Source of the DNA: Chitinophagaceae bacterium
GTDB lineage: Bacteria; Bacteroidota; Bacteroidia; Chitinophagales; Chitinophagaceae
Length of the DNA: 16,533 nt
Reading direction: 5' to 3'
Assembly: GCA_947447815.1 (NCBI GenBank)
Contig: CANFLJ010000007.1
Coordinates: 1-16,533, forward strand
Position numbers and translations under genes: made by a program. The notes under the pieces are model-generated. The model did no database searches. It was not told the DNA's origin and was given only the letters and a program-made list of their open reading frames with translations. This document shows, piece after piece, positions 7,213 through 14,890 of this stretch; the first letter of the stretch is position 1; every line of letters starts with the position of its first letter.

Positions 7213-7738
7213 CATAGCCAAATACATATTTCGTTTCATACTTTTTGTATTGGTACAGGAGTTTATTCTGGACAAGGTTCCGCCTATACATCAGTATGTG
7301 GTACCTTATTTATATTTCCTTTTCATTTTGTGGCTCCCTTTTTCTATCAACAGATTTGGATTGATGATAGCTGCTTTTTTTACAGGTATTGCCATAGATT
7401 ACTTTAGCGGTACGCCTGGATTGCATGCAGCACCTTGTGTATTAATTGCATACCTAAGACCATTTATTTTAAACCTATTAATACCACAGGAAACAACCGA
7501 ACAAAGCTATGTAGAACCTTCTATTCAGAGTATGGGAATGGGTGCATATGCTTTCTATATAGTATTCTTCACCTTCATTCATCATACTTATTTAGTATTT
7601 ATAGAATGGCTTCAATTTGGTAACCTAAGTTATTTTTTCAGTAAAGTAGGTGTTACGACTGCAGTAAGTATTTTACTGATTTTTGGTACCGAGCTACTGT
7701 TCTATAGAAAGGCTAAGTACAGAACCAATGCTGCATAA
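7205..7738 (+). CDS. mreD: Rod shape-determining protein MreD
   Basis: A 177-residue integral membrane protein with about six hydrophobic segments (near 6-22, 31-46, 51-68, 72-90, 112-134 and 147-167), the usual size and topology of MreD. Family-like features include the DYFSGTPGLHAA loop (65-76) and the YLRPFILNLLIPQE stretch (83-96). It begins inside the 3' end of mreC. In many Bacteroidota the genes for penicillin-binding protein 2 and RodA come next; here the cluster stops and convergent recX follows after a repeat-rich gap. Confidence 0.93.
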   Translation: MTNIAKYIFRFILFVLVQEFILDKVPPIHQYVVPYLYFLFILWLPFSINRFGLMIAAFFTGIAIDYFSGTPGLHAAPCVLIAYLRPFILNLLIPQETTEQSYVEPSIQSMGMGAYAFYIVFFTFIHHTYLVFIEWLQFGNLSYFFSKVGVTTAVSILLIFGTELLFYRKAKYRTNAA

Positions 7739-7741
7739 TAC

Positions 7742-7812
7742 CAATTAGCTAATACGATAATATGCTAATTTGACAATTAATACAAATCTAATTCGTCAAT
7801 CCGCTAATTCCT
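7742..7812. repeat. Period-8 degenerate repeat array B
   Basis: Five units in 8-bp register start at 7742 (CAATTAGC), 7750, 7758, 7766 and 7774 (CAATTAAT). After one off-register unit, three more follow at 7789, 7797 and 7805, shifted by one base. The last units overlap the 3' end of recX, including its stop codon (7796-7798). The unit pattern YAATTNGM resembles array A at 160-199. The array fills the gap between the convergent mreD and recX genes; no intrinsic terminator is seen there. Confidence 0.55.
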
Positions 7813-8287
7813 TTATTTCCTTCAGCACCTCTCCTATTAAATTAGATTCAAAACCTCTGCCCAATAAGTACTGATACAATTTTGACGATTTCGTTCTGGA
7901 ATCCTTTACTTTTTTCAAACTATCCAGCTTATTGATTGCTTCCTTCTTCAATAAAGCAAGATAATCATCTTCATCAATAGCTTTCATGCCCGATTTAATA
8001 TTGTATGTGCTAACCCTTTTAGCTTTTAGCTGGTATTCTATCTTCTTTCTCCCCCATCTGTTAAACCTGAATTTATCATTTACAAAGGACCTTGCAAACC
8101 GCTCCTCGTTCAGATAATTGTCTTCTATAAGCTGTGTAACCAGTTGATCTACTTCATTTTTATTCAATCCATAGCTAAAAAGTTTATCAGAAACCTCCGA
8201 ATGGCATCTTTCCTGATAGGCGCAAAAATGCTGTATCCTGGGTAGGGCCTGCAGTGGAGTATAGGTAATATTTCTTTTATTTTCCAT
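7796..8287 (-). CDS. recX: Regulatory protein RecX
   Basis: A 163-residue RecA regulator made of three-helix repeats; RecX proteins bind RecA filaments and usually limit recombinase activity. The family core YLNEERFARSFVNDKF (58-73), WGRKKIEYQL (78-87) and the C-terminal LYQYLLGRGFESNLIGEVL (137-155) are present. recA is not in this window. The gene is convergent with mreD and divergent from dnaN. A near-consensus -7 box (TAGTTTTG, 8307-8300) lies so close to the ATG at 8287 that the mRNA would have a leader of only a few bases. Confidence 0.92.
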   Translation of the reverse strand: MENKRNITYTPLQALPRIQHFCAYQERCHSEVSDKLFSYGLNKNEVDQLVTQLIEDNYLNEERFARSFVNDKFRFNRWGRKKIEYQLKAKRVSTYNIKSGMKAIDEDDYLALLKKEAINKLDSLKKVKDSRTKSSKLYQYLLGRGFESNLIGEVLKEIKELAD

Positions 8288-8299
8288 TTGTAAGTACTA

Positions 8300-8334
8300 C
8301 AAAACTAAGTATTAGAAACTATAAAACGATTCAA
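8300..8334 (-). promoter_or_regulatory. Probable recX promoter
   Basis: On the minus strand TTG (8334-8332), a 24-base spacer and TAGTTTTG (8307-8300) fit the Bacteroidota pattern; the -7 box is a full TAnnTTTG match. The spacer is one base longer than usual. Confidence 0.5.
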
Positions 8335-8401
8335 TAGTCTTAAAGATCAAAATAACTATTTTTAATTAAACAGTTAAACATTTTATCCATATATCCACTG
8401 A

Positions 8402-8441
8402 AAATCATCAAATTATCAAATCGTCACATTATCAAATTGGC
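8402..8441. repeat. Period-8 degenerate repeat array C
   Basis: Five 8-bp units with consensus AAATTATC start at 8402, 8410, 8418, 8426 and 8434. It has the same layout as array A: five units, unit 4 carrying C at its second base (ACATTATC here, ACATTAGC there) and unit 5 beginning WAATTG. It lies in the recX-dnaN divergent region, about 25 bp upstream of the predicted dnaN -33 element. Confidence 0.7.
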
Positions 8442-8466
8442 CTACTTTTACCCATTTCTGTAAATA

Positions 8467-8500
8467 TTGTATCATAATTAAACATTTTACAGTACGTTTG
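8467..8500 (+). promoter_or_regulatory. dnaN promoter
   Basis: TTG (8467-8469), a 23-base spacer and TACGTTTG (8493-8500) match the Bacteroidota promoter; the -7 box is a full TAnnTTTG match. Transcription would begin near 8507, about 22 bases before the ATG at 8529. Confidence 0.6.
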
Positions 8501-8528
8501 TTGCGACCTTAAAATATAAAATTGTATT

Positions 8529-9644
8529 ATGAAGTTTATAGTGTCGTCTTCTTCTTTATTGAAGCATTTGCAGCAGATTAATGGTGTTGTTGCTGCTAAC
8601 ACAGTTCTTCCAATTCTGGAAGATTTCCTATTTGAAATACAGGACAAAAAATTGAGTATTGTTGCTACCGATCTGGAAACAGTGATGAGAGTGCAGGTTA
8701 ATGTAGAAAGTGAGGTTAATGGCAGAGTATGTATTCCTGCTAAAATCCTTATCGAGTCGCTAAAAAACATTGCTGATCAGCCGCTTACTTTTAGTATCGA
8801 TGCTAATTATGGTATCGAGATTACCAGCGATAATGGTAAGTACAAAATCATGGGCGAAAATCCTGACAACTTCCCTAAGGAGCCATCAGTTGATGATACC
8901 AACAGCTTTACTATCAAAAGTTCTGCATTGGTTACCGCTATCAATAAAACGCTTTTTGCAGTTAGTAACGATGATCTGAGACCAGCCATGAATGGGGTGT
9001 TCTTTGAATTGGGTAAGGATAGTTTACAATTTGTAGCTACCGATGCACATAAACTGGTTCGTTATAAGAGAACAGACGTTAAACCTGGCTCTACAGAATC
9101 TTTCATCGTCCCTAAAAAGCCTTTGAACTTATTAAAGAATGCTTTGCCAGATAATGATGATGAATTAACCATCAACTACAACAGTAATCATTTTTTTGTA
9201 ATTCAAAATGAAGTACAATTATCTTGTCGATTAATCGATGCTCGTTTCCCTGATTATCGTGTAGTAATACCTGCCGACAATCCATATAAACTGGTTGTAA
9301 GTAAACAGGATTTTCAGAATGCATTGAAACGAGTAAGCGTTTTCTCTAATAAAAGTACCAATCAGGTAATTTTAAGCATCACAGGAAACGAACTTCAGTT
9401 AGCTGCTCAGGATGTTGATTTCAGTTTTGAAGGTACCGAGCGTATGTCATGTCAGTTTGATGGCGAAGACATGCAGATTGCCTTCAATGCACGCTTTATG
9501 ATCGATATGCTGAACGCTGCTGATACTACAGAAGTAAACGTAGAACTTTCTACTCCTACTAAAGCTGGTTTAATAAAACCTTCTGAACAAGGCGAAGGCG
9601 AAGATTTACTAATGCTGGTAATGCCATTAATGATCAACAATTAA
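8529..9644 (+). CDS. dnaN: DNA polymerase III beta subunit (sliding clamp)
   Basis: The ring-shaped clamp that tethers DNA polymerase III to DNA; 371 residues is the normal length. The three repeated clamp domains are expected at about 1-120, 125-245 and 246-371. Recognisable stretches are MKFIVSSSSLLKHLQQINGV, the ATDLE motif (46-50), VATDAHKLV with the RLIDARFPDY stretch, and the terminal LVMPLMINN, which resembles the usual C-terminal LMPV. It is transcribed alone: divergent from recX, with a strong intrinsic terminator directly downstream. No dnaA or origin-like cluster of DnaA boxes was noticed nearby, so the clamp gene is not in the classical dnaA-dnaN arrangement. Confidence 0.98.
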   Translation: MKFIVSSSSLLKHLQQINGVVAANTVLPILEDFLFEIQDKKLSIVATDLETVMRVQVNVESEVNGRVCIPAKILIESLKNIADQPLTFSIDANYGIEITSDNGKYKIMGENPDNFPKEPSVDDTNSFTIKSSALVTAINKTLFAVSNDDLRPAMNGVFFELGKDSLQFVATDAHKLVRYKRTDVKPGSTESFIVPKKPLNLLKNALPDNDDELTINYNSNHFFVIQNEVQLSCRLIDARFPDYRVVIPADNPYKLVVSKQDFQNALKRVSVFSNKSTNQVILSITGNELQLAAQDVDFSFEGTERMSCQFDGEDMQIAFNARFMIDMLNAADTTEVNVELSTPTKAGLIKPSEQGEGEDLLMLVMPLMINN

Positions 9645-9665
9645 TATTGCAAAACACTATTATAC

Positions 9666-9700
9666 AAGAGGTTAACCGAAAGGTTGACCTCTTTTTTTTT
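9666..9700 (+). terminator. Intrinsic terminator of dnaN
   Basis: A 12-bp stem (9666-9677 with 9682-9693, one T-G wobble) is capped by a GAAA tetraloop and runs into nine T residues (9692-9700). It lies 22 bp after the dnaN stop, between convergent dnaN and recO. Read in the recO direction the hairpin is followed by only two T residues, so it should act mainly on dnaN. Confidence 0.92.
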
Positions 9701-9719
9701 GCTATAAAGAACGATGGGT

Positions 9720-10457
9720 TTAACCTAGAATTTGTTTGAGTATTTCTGGACTTTTTAGTTTACCAAAATAAGGCACATGAAACTGAAAGAAAAACTGAAT
9801 ATGCTCTATCATTTCATTTCGGGCTGAGCGGTTTAATACCACATTTCCAATCTCCTCTAAAGAGGAAAGAATCAACGTGGATAATGATTTTGACAATTCT
9901 TCCTGCATGTAATTTCTATGCGCAGGAGTAGAAGCAATAAAAATTCCTTCCTGATAATCCAGTATGGGTGTTTCGGAACTATAATGACCTTGAATTTCCA
10001 AGCCTAATTTAGCAGCTAATTTTATGGAGTAGTATAAAGGAAGATTAGCCGTAAACGCAGTATCTGCAAGATCAAGCTTCATAAGCACCTCCTCTGTAAA
10101 ATCGTAAATTTCGTTATTCCCTTCAGGCTGTTTATTACTATGCTGCAGTATTTCAATAATGTACAAAAGCACACTATTTTTAATCACGTTATTAAAAATA
10201 TTATGATATAGGTAGGCCCATTGATACTCTTTTATATATTGAAAGTTCTTGATTTGCTGATGCTGAACCTGTAAATCAAGTATAGCACCTTCCTGAAAAC
10301 AAGAAGCATTCGCCGAAGACTTTTTAGAAGTCGAGCGAATGCCCTTTACAATATATTGTTGCACACCAAAAACCGCTGTATAAATAGAAACTATTAAACT
10401 GGTTTCGCCATATTTAACAGCCCTTAAAACAATCCCTTTGGTTTGATGAACATGCAA
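9720..10457 (-). CDS. recO: DNA repair protein RecO
   Basis: A 245-residue RecF-pathway mediator that helps load RecA on SSB-coated single-stranded DNA and anneals strands. The N-terminal OB fold (about 1-80) has the family start TKGIVLRAVKYGETSLIVSIYT (6-27) and YIVKGIRS (35-42). A helical domain follows with LPLYYSIKLAAKLGL in its middle. Only one cysteine (C53) is visible, so there is no CxxC zinc motif, as in several other RecO branches. It lies 88 bp downstream of recQ in the same direction; the linking DNA has no clear promoter, so cotranscription with recQ is possible but unproven. Confidence 0.93.
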   Translation of the reverse strand: MHVHQTKGIVLRAVKYGETSLIVSIYTAVFGVQQYIVKGIRSTSKKSSANASCFQEGAILDLQVQHQQIKNFQYIKEYQWAYLYHNIFNNVIKNSVLLYIIEILQHSNKQPEGNNEIYDFTEEVLMKLDLADTAFTANLPLYYSIKLAAKLGLEIQGHYSSETPILDYQEGIFIASTPAHRNYMQEELSKSLSTLILSSLEEIGNVVLNRSARNEMIEHIQFFFQFHVPYFGKLKSPEILKQILG

Positions 10458-10545
10458 TTTAAAACCTATTTATAAAACAAGTAAATGAATATATCTGATT
10501 CACGTACGCCTTTTACTTTTTGTTGCGCTTCTTTTTACTTTAAAA

Positions 10546-12831
10546 TTAGTTTCCGTAAACACTTAAAAACTTGATCCTCATTATTTTAAGCTGTTCAAAA
10601 GTATAATTATTCCCTTTCAGTTCCTGTAAAGCAACATCTAAAGAAGAAGTCTGACAGCCTTTAAAATAGTCTATAATATCTTCCTGATCATACTCATCCA
10701 GCCATTCATCAATAGCATAATCAAGATTTAATTTGGTACCACTGGCAGCAATGGTTTCCATTTCATCCATCATTTCAGACAAAGTGAAACCTTTGTTTTT
10801 CGCAATAGTTTCCAATGGAATCTTTTTGTCAATATTCTGAATAATGTAAATCTTATTACTACTCTTATTAGCCACCGATTTCATTACAAAATCATCTGGC
10901 TTTTCAATGTCGTTTTCTTCTACATATTTCTCTATGAGCGATACGAAAGGTTTACCGTATTTCAGTGCTTTACCTTTACTTACCCCCTGACATTTTTCCA
11001 GCTCTTCCAAAGTGGTAGGATACATGGTAGCCATATCCTGCAACGAATTTTCTAGGAAGATAACAAATGGAGGCAGCCCTTTTTTCTTAGCTTCATCATG
11101 CCTTAATTCCTTCAGCATTTCAAACAACTTGTCATCTGCAGTTGCACCGGCAGAATCTCCTCCTGCTTCATAATCATCATCGTCGTCATCAGAATCTTCG
11201 TAAATATTGTTTAAAACAATTTCGAAGGTGGTTGGTTTCTTCAGGAACTTTTCGCCCTTCTCGGTAAACTTCAACAACCCGTATTCTTCAATATCTTTTC
11301 TGATTAGGTTAGCAAGCAACATTTGTCGGATAACACTATTCCAGAAGTGAGCATCTTTTTCTTTCCCTAAACCAAATACAGGAAGCTTTTCGTGACGATA
11401 CATCGTTACCTGAGGTGTAGCCCTTCCCATCAGTACATTTACTACATAGTCAGCATCAAATCTTTCATCCAAACCTCTCACCACTTTCAATGCCTGCACT
11501 ACCTGTTCCTTAACCTCAATCTTAGGTTTAGGATGTTTACAGTTATCACAATTATGGCAATTTTCTACCTTCCAGTCTTCCCCAAAATAGTGCAACAATA
11601 TTTTTCTTCTACAAACACTACTCTCTGCAAATGCAACGGTCTCGTTTATTAATTGAGTTCCTACCTCTCTTTCGCTCAGTGGTTTATCACGCATAAGGTG
11701 TTCCAGTTTCGAAACATCTTTGTGAGAATAATATAATAAACAAAGACCTTCTAATCCATCTCTACCAGCCCTACCAGTTTCCTGATAGTAGTTTTCAATA
11801 GATTTAGGAATGTTATAGTGTATTACAAATCTTATGTCTGGTTTATCAATACCCATACCAAAAGCAATAGTCGCTACTATCACTTGTACATCTTCATTTA
11901 GAAACTGATCTTGACGGTCAGCCCTTAATTTCTGATCTAGACCTGCATGATATGCTACTGCTTTTATATTATTAGCCATCAATACTTCGGCAAGTTCTTC
12001 CGTAGTCTTTCTGTTAAGGGTATAAATAATACCACTCTTCCCTTTATGACCACTAATAAAACGTACTATACTTTTAATAGTTTGTTCTTTCTGTCCTTTG
12101 GGTAGTATCTCGTAGTATAAATTCGATCTGTTGAAAGAAGAAATGAAGATATTAGGATCTCTCAATCCAAGATTCTTTACTATATCGCTCTGCACTTTAG
12201 GGGTAGCCGTTGCAGTAAGTGCCACCACAGCTACTTCGGGACTGATGATGTCCATCATTTCCCTCAATCTGCGGTATTCTGGTCTAAAATCATGCCCCCA
12301 CTCCGATATACAGTGGGCTTCATCCACCGCAAAAAACGAAATATTCAAATCAGAAAAGAAGTCTAGATTCTCTTGTTTTGTGAGGGTCTCAGGAGCTACA
12401 TAAAGCAGTTTAGTCTTTCCGGCAGTCAAATCTTCCTTTACCGTTCTTATCTGAGCTTTATTTAAAGAAGAATTCAAAAAGTGAGCAACCGTATCCTGTT
12501 CACTGTATCCTCTTACCAGATCCACTTGATTCTTCATCAGTGCAATTAGTGGTGATACTATTATCGCACATCCAGGCATCAACAGTGCCGGCAACTGATA
12601 GCAAAGGCTCTTTCCTCCCCCAGTAGGCATGATCACAAATGTATCTTTTCCACTGAATAAGCTGTTTATTGCATCCTCCTGTTTTCCTTTAAATTCTGTA
12701 AACCCAAAAAATTGGTGAAGTCCTTTATGGATATCGTAATTATGTGTAGATGAACTCTGTGGGATATTTAGCCTTGGTTTTCCTTCCTTTCCTGCTGCTG
12801 TTGCAGTCGCTTTTCTAGCACTTTTTGCCAT
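10546..12831 (-). CDS. recQ: ATP-dependent DNA helicase RecQ
   Basis: A 761-residue 3'-5' helicase of the RecQ family for repair and recombination. Helicase core: Walker A GGGKS (71-75), DEAH (170-173), the aromatic-rich loop CISEWGHDFRPEY (174-186), ATAT (207-210) and motif VI QETGRAGRDG (350-359). The zinc-binding RQC region has C407, C425, C428 and C431 and a winged helix to about 540. A strongly acidic linker (546-555, EDSDDDDDDY) leads to an HRDC domain (about 572-642). The extra C-terminal helical part (about 665-761) resembles the helix-turn-helix tail of long Bacteroidota RecQ proteins. The first 35 residues are a poorly conserved Ala/Lys-rich extension. It is divergent from the KdsD-type gene. 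Confidence 0.97.
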   Translation of the reverse strand: MAKSARKATATAAGKEGKPRLNIPQSSSTHNYDIHKGLHQFFGFTEFKGKQEDAINSLFSGKDTFVIMPTGGGKSLCYQLPALLMPGCAIIVSPLIALMKNQVDLVRGYSEQDTVAHFLNSSLNKAQIRTVKEDLTAGKTKLLYVAPETLTKQENLDFFSDLNISFFAVDEAHCISEWGHDFRPEYRRLREMMDIISPEVAVVALTATATPKVQSDIVKNLGLRDPNIFISSFNRSNLYYEILPKGQKEQTIKSIVRFISGHKGKSGIIYTLNRKTTEELAEVLMANNIKAVAYHAGLDQKLRADRQDQFLNEDVQVIVATIAFGMGIDKPDIRFVIHYNIPKSIENYYQETGRAGRDGLEGLCLLYYSHKDVSKLEHLMRDKPLSEREVGTQLINETVAFAESSVCRRKILLHYFGEDWKVENCHNCDNCKHPKPKIEVKEQVVQALKVVRGLDERFDADYVVNVLMGRATPQVTMYRHEKLPVFGLGKEKDAHFWNSVIRQMLLANLIRKDIEEYGLLKFTEKGEKFLKKPTTFEIVLNNIYEDSDDDDDDYEAGGDSAGATADDKLFEMLKELRHDEAKKKGLPPFVIFLENSLQDMATMYPTTLEELEKCQGVSKGKALKYGKPFVSLIEKYVEENDIEKPDDFVMKSVANKSSNKIYIIQNIDKKIPLETIAKNKGFTLSEMMDEMETIAASGTKLNLDYAIDEWLDEYDQEDIIDYFKGCQTSSLDVALQELKGNNYTFEQLKIMRIKFLSVYGN

Positions 12832-12884
12832 TGCTCTTTGTAATATTTTGTGTTAAAACGTTGTTTTTCTCTGTAATTGTGTTG

Positions 12885-12915
12885 CCAAGATAATCAAAAT
12901 AAATGAATTCCCAAA
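12885..12915 (-). promoter_or_regulatory. Candidate recQ promoter
   Basis: On the minus strand TTTG (12915-12912), a 19-base spacer and TATCTTGG (12892-12885) fit the Bacteroidota pattern with one mismatch in the -7 box. The predicted leader is about 45 bases. Confidence 0.4.
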
Positions 12916-13015
12916 TGATTTATTGATTATTGGATTTTCCATGCATCAATTAATTATGAAGGACTGCGAATTTAATGTTGTTATTATATAATTTCAAAGG
13001 TTTGTTGTTAAAGTT

Positions 13016-13023
13016 TATTTTTG
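13016..13023 (+). promoter_or_regulatory. -7 promoter element of the KdsD-type gene
   Basis: TATTTTTG is a full match to TAnnTTTG and ends only 6 bp before the ATG at 13030, so transcription should start at or very near the A of the start codon. No TTG is found at normal spacing upstream (the closest, in 13001-13007, is too near). The TTG at 13021-13023 belongs to this box and should not be taken as a start codon. Confidence 0.45.
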
Positions 13024-13029
13024 CAGTAT

Positions 13030-13992
13030 ATGAATTCTAAAATCATTCAAAAAGCGAAGGAAACAATTAAAATAGAAGCCGATTCCATTCAGAATCTGGC
13101 TAATTACATAAATGAAGACTTCGAAAAAGTAGTTACATTAATCTTCGAGTCCAAAGGTCGTTTGATTGTTAGTGGCATCGGCAAAAGTGCTATTGTGGCA
13201 CAAAAGATAGTAGCTACTTTAAACTCTACAGGCACTCCATCATTATTTATGCACGCCGCCGACGCTATCCATGGCGATCTTGGTATGATTCAGGAAGATG
13301 ATGTGGTAATGCTGATTAGTAAAAGCGGCGAGAGCCCCGAAATAAAAATGCTGGTACCACTAATTAAAAATTTTGGCAACCCATTAGTAAGTATTGTGGG
13401 CGATCCTAATAGTTTTTTAGCACAGCATTCCCGCTTTTTTATGAATACTTACGTTGCCGTAGAAGCTTGTCCTAATAATCTTGCTCCTACCAGCAGCACT
13501 ACAGCACAAATGGTCATGGGCGACGCTTTGGCAGTTGCACTAATGGAATTAAATAATTTTACCGGTAAGGACTTCGCTAAATATCATCCAGGGGGCAATC
13601 TTGGCAAAAGGTTGTACCTGCGGGTGGCAGATTTATGCAAAAACAACCTGATACCCAAAGTATTACCCGATGCTTCCCTTAAAGAAGTTATTATGGAAAT
13701 CACGTCCAAACGTCTTGGCGTAACCGCTGTAGTAACAGCAGAAAATAAGCTGATGGGTATAATTACCGATGGCGACTTAAGAAGAATGCTCGAGAAAAGC
13801 AACGTAATCGACAACATAAAAGCTGCTGACATTCTCTCTCTTTCCCCCAAATTTATTCATTCTGATGCCTTAGCAGTAGAATCCCTCAATTTGATGAAGC
13901 AATACGATATCAGCCAGTTAATAGTGGCCGATGATGGGTTCTACGTAGGAATTCTTCATATACACGATTTAATAAGAGAGGGTATAATCTAA
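13030..13992 (+). CDS. kdsD: D-arabinose 5-phosphate isomerase (KdsD/KpsF/GutQ family)
   Basis: Interconverts ribulose 5-phosphate and arabinose 5-phosphate, the entry step to KDO for lipopolysaccharide. The 320 residues form a SIS domain (about 33-168) followed by two CBS domains (about 200-254 and 266-318). K52, H81, E104, E145 and H186 lie exactly 7 positions before the residues reported as catalytic or important in E. coli KdsD (K59, H88, E111, E152, H193). APTSST (152-157) and YHPGGNLGKRL (185-195) are family signatures. ATG at 13030 gives the typical N-terminus; an in-frame TTG at 13021 is part of the promoter. KpsF and GutQ are paralogues with the same reaction, so the symbol rests on this being the only copy seen. 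It is divergent from recQ, an arrangement I recall from other Bacteroidota. Confidence 0.92.
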   Translation: MNSKIIQKAKETIKIEADSIQNLANYINEDFEKVVTLIFESKGRLIVSGIGKSAIVAQKIVATLNSTGTPSLFMHAADAIHGDLGMIQEDDVVMLISKSGESPEIKMLVPLIKNFGNPLVSIVGDPNSFLAQHSRFFMNTYVAVEACPNNLAPTSSTTAQMVMGDALAVALMELNNFTGKDFAKYHPGGNLGKRLYLRVADLCKNNLIPKVLPDASLKEVIMEITSKRLGVTAVVTAENKLMGIITDGDLRRMLEKSNVIDNIKAADILSLSPKFIHSDALAVESLNLMKQYDISQLIVADDGFYVGILHIHDLIREGII

Positions 13993-14125
13993 TCGGGTAA
14001 GATTCTATCTATGTAGCATTATTCTTTTTCCTTGATTTTCAATTAGAAAAACATTTATATCCTTCATTTTCATACTATTTAGACAATTAATCCGTTGTGT
14101 AAGAAGGTAATATTTACTTTCTTCA

Positions 14126-14593
14126 ATGAGTACACAAACGGCTAAATATCTTAAACTCGACTGGGAACCCATTCAGGAAGACTTCTTCTCGGATACCAGA
14201 TTGATTGGTATTGTAGCCCCATTAAAGAATTATTACCTCTGCTGGTTACTCAATACGATCTTGGAATACAACTTTCTGTTAAACCCGGAGTGTGAGATTG
14301 TTTTAAATAAAAAAAAGGGAAATAAAGATCGTAGATACTACTTTCCGGTATACGAATCCCGTGAAGCAGGCACGCCAATTGTCCATTATTTATACCACAA
14401 TCATTATGATGGAGAATACCTGTTGCCCGAATTCAAACACATCGATTATATATGGATGATCAAAGGATGGTCTAAAGAAGACAATCGTCCCGACTTTATT
14501 AAGCAATCCCTCAAAAGGATTAAGCTGGTACAATTGGTTTTCGACTTATCCATAGATCAAATCAAAAACAAAGACCATATGATCTTCGAATAA
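14126..14593 (+). CDS. IPExxxVDY-family protein
   Basis: A 155-residue protein of a Bacteroidota family named for a conserved motif, seen here as LPEFKHIDY (residues 100-108). No signal peptide or membrane segment is present; the protein is rich in aromatic residues, with basic stretches such as NKKKGNKDRRYYF (61-73). No biochemical function is known to me. It starts 133 bp after the KdsD-type gene and precedes the DUF3820 gene by 52 bp; these could be one transcript. No clear promoter box was found in the 13993-14125 gap. Confidence 0.85.
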   Translation: MSTQTAKYLKLDWEPIQEDFFSDTRLIGIVAPLKNYYLCWLLNTILEYNFLLNPECEIVLNKKKGNKDRRYYFPVYESREAGTPIVHYLYHNHYDGEYLLPEFKHIDYIWMIKGWSKEDNRPDFIKQSLKRIKLVQLVFDLSIDQIKNKDHMIFE

Positions 14594-14645
14594 ATTGAAT
14601 ATAGCAGTACCCTTTTAGTTTTTCATATTTTAGTTTTTAGTTTTT

Positions 14646-14879
14646 ATGCCAGATGATACTCCCCAAGGTAATAGCGATATTTTATTATTCATAGTAAATA
14701 CTAAGATGCCATTTGGTAAATACAAGGATCGTCTAATCTGCGATCTTCCGGTAGAATATTTAGAATGGTTTCAACGCAAAGGCTTCCCACAAGGAAAGTT
14801 GGGCATGCTGTTGCAAACTATGTACGAAATAAGATTAAATGGATTAGAGGATTTATTAAAGCCATTGAAGAATAGATAA
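14646..14879 (+). CDS. DUF3820 family protein
   Basis: A 77-residue protein matching the DUF3820 family (also described as putative quorum-sensing-regulated virulence factor). The diagnostic parts are MPFGKYKDRLICDLPVEYL (21-39), KGFPQGKLG (45-53) and the ending LNGLEDLLKPLK. The name does not establish a role in virulence; the function is unknown. The leader is an odd T-rich stretch with TTTTAGTTTTT repeated (14613-14645) directly before the ATG and no Shine-Dalgarno site. An internal Met at residue 21 is an alternative start. The gene ends 11 bp from the convergent deacetylase gene, with no terminator between them. Confidence 0.88.
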   Translation: MPDDTPQGNSDILLFIVNTKMPFGKYKDRLICDLPVEYLEWFQRKGFPQGKLGMLLQTMYEIRLNGLEDLLKPLKNR

Positions 14880-14890
14880 TATCCAGCCCA

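Noticed and set aside
12912..12951. Possible fourth period-8 array upstream of recQ
   Set aside because: Three units near 12912-12935 are roughly in 8-bp register, but they do not share the AATTAGC/AATTATC core and the register is lost after them.
13021..13029. TTG start for the KdsD-type gene
   Set aside because: The TTG is the end of a perfect TAnnTTTG promoter box, and the ATG at 13030 gives the normal family N-terminus with catalytic residues at a constant offset from E. coli KdsD.
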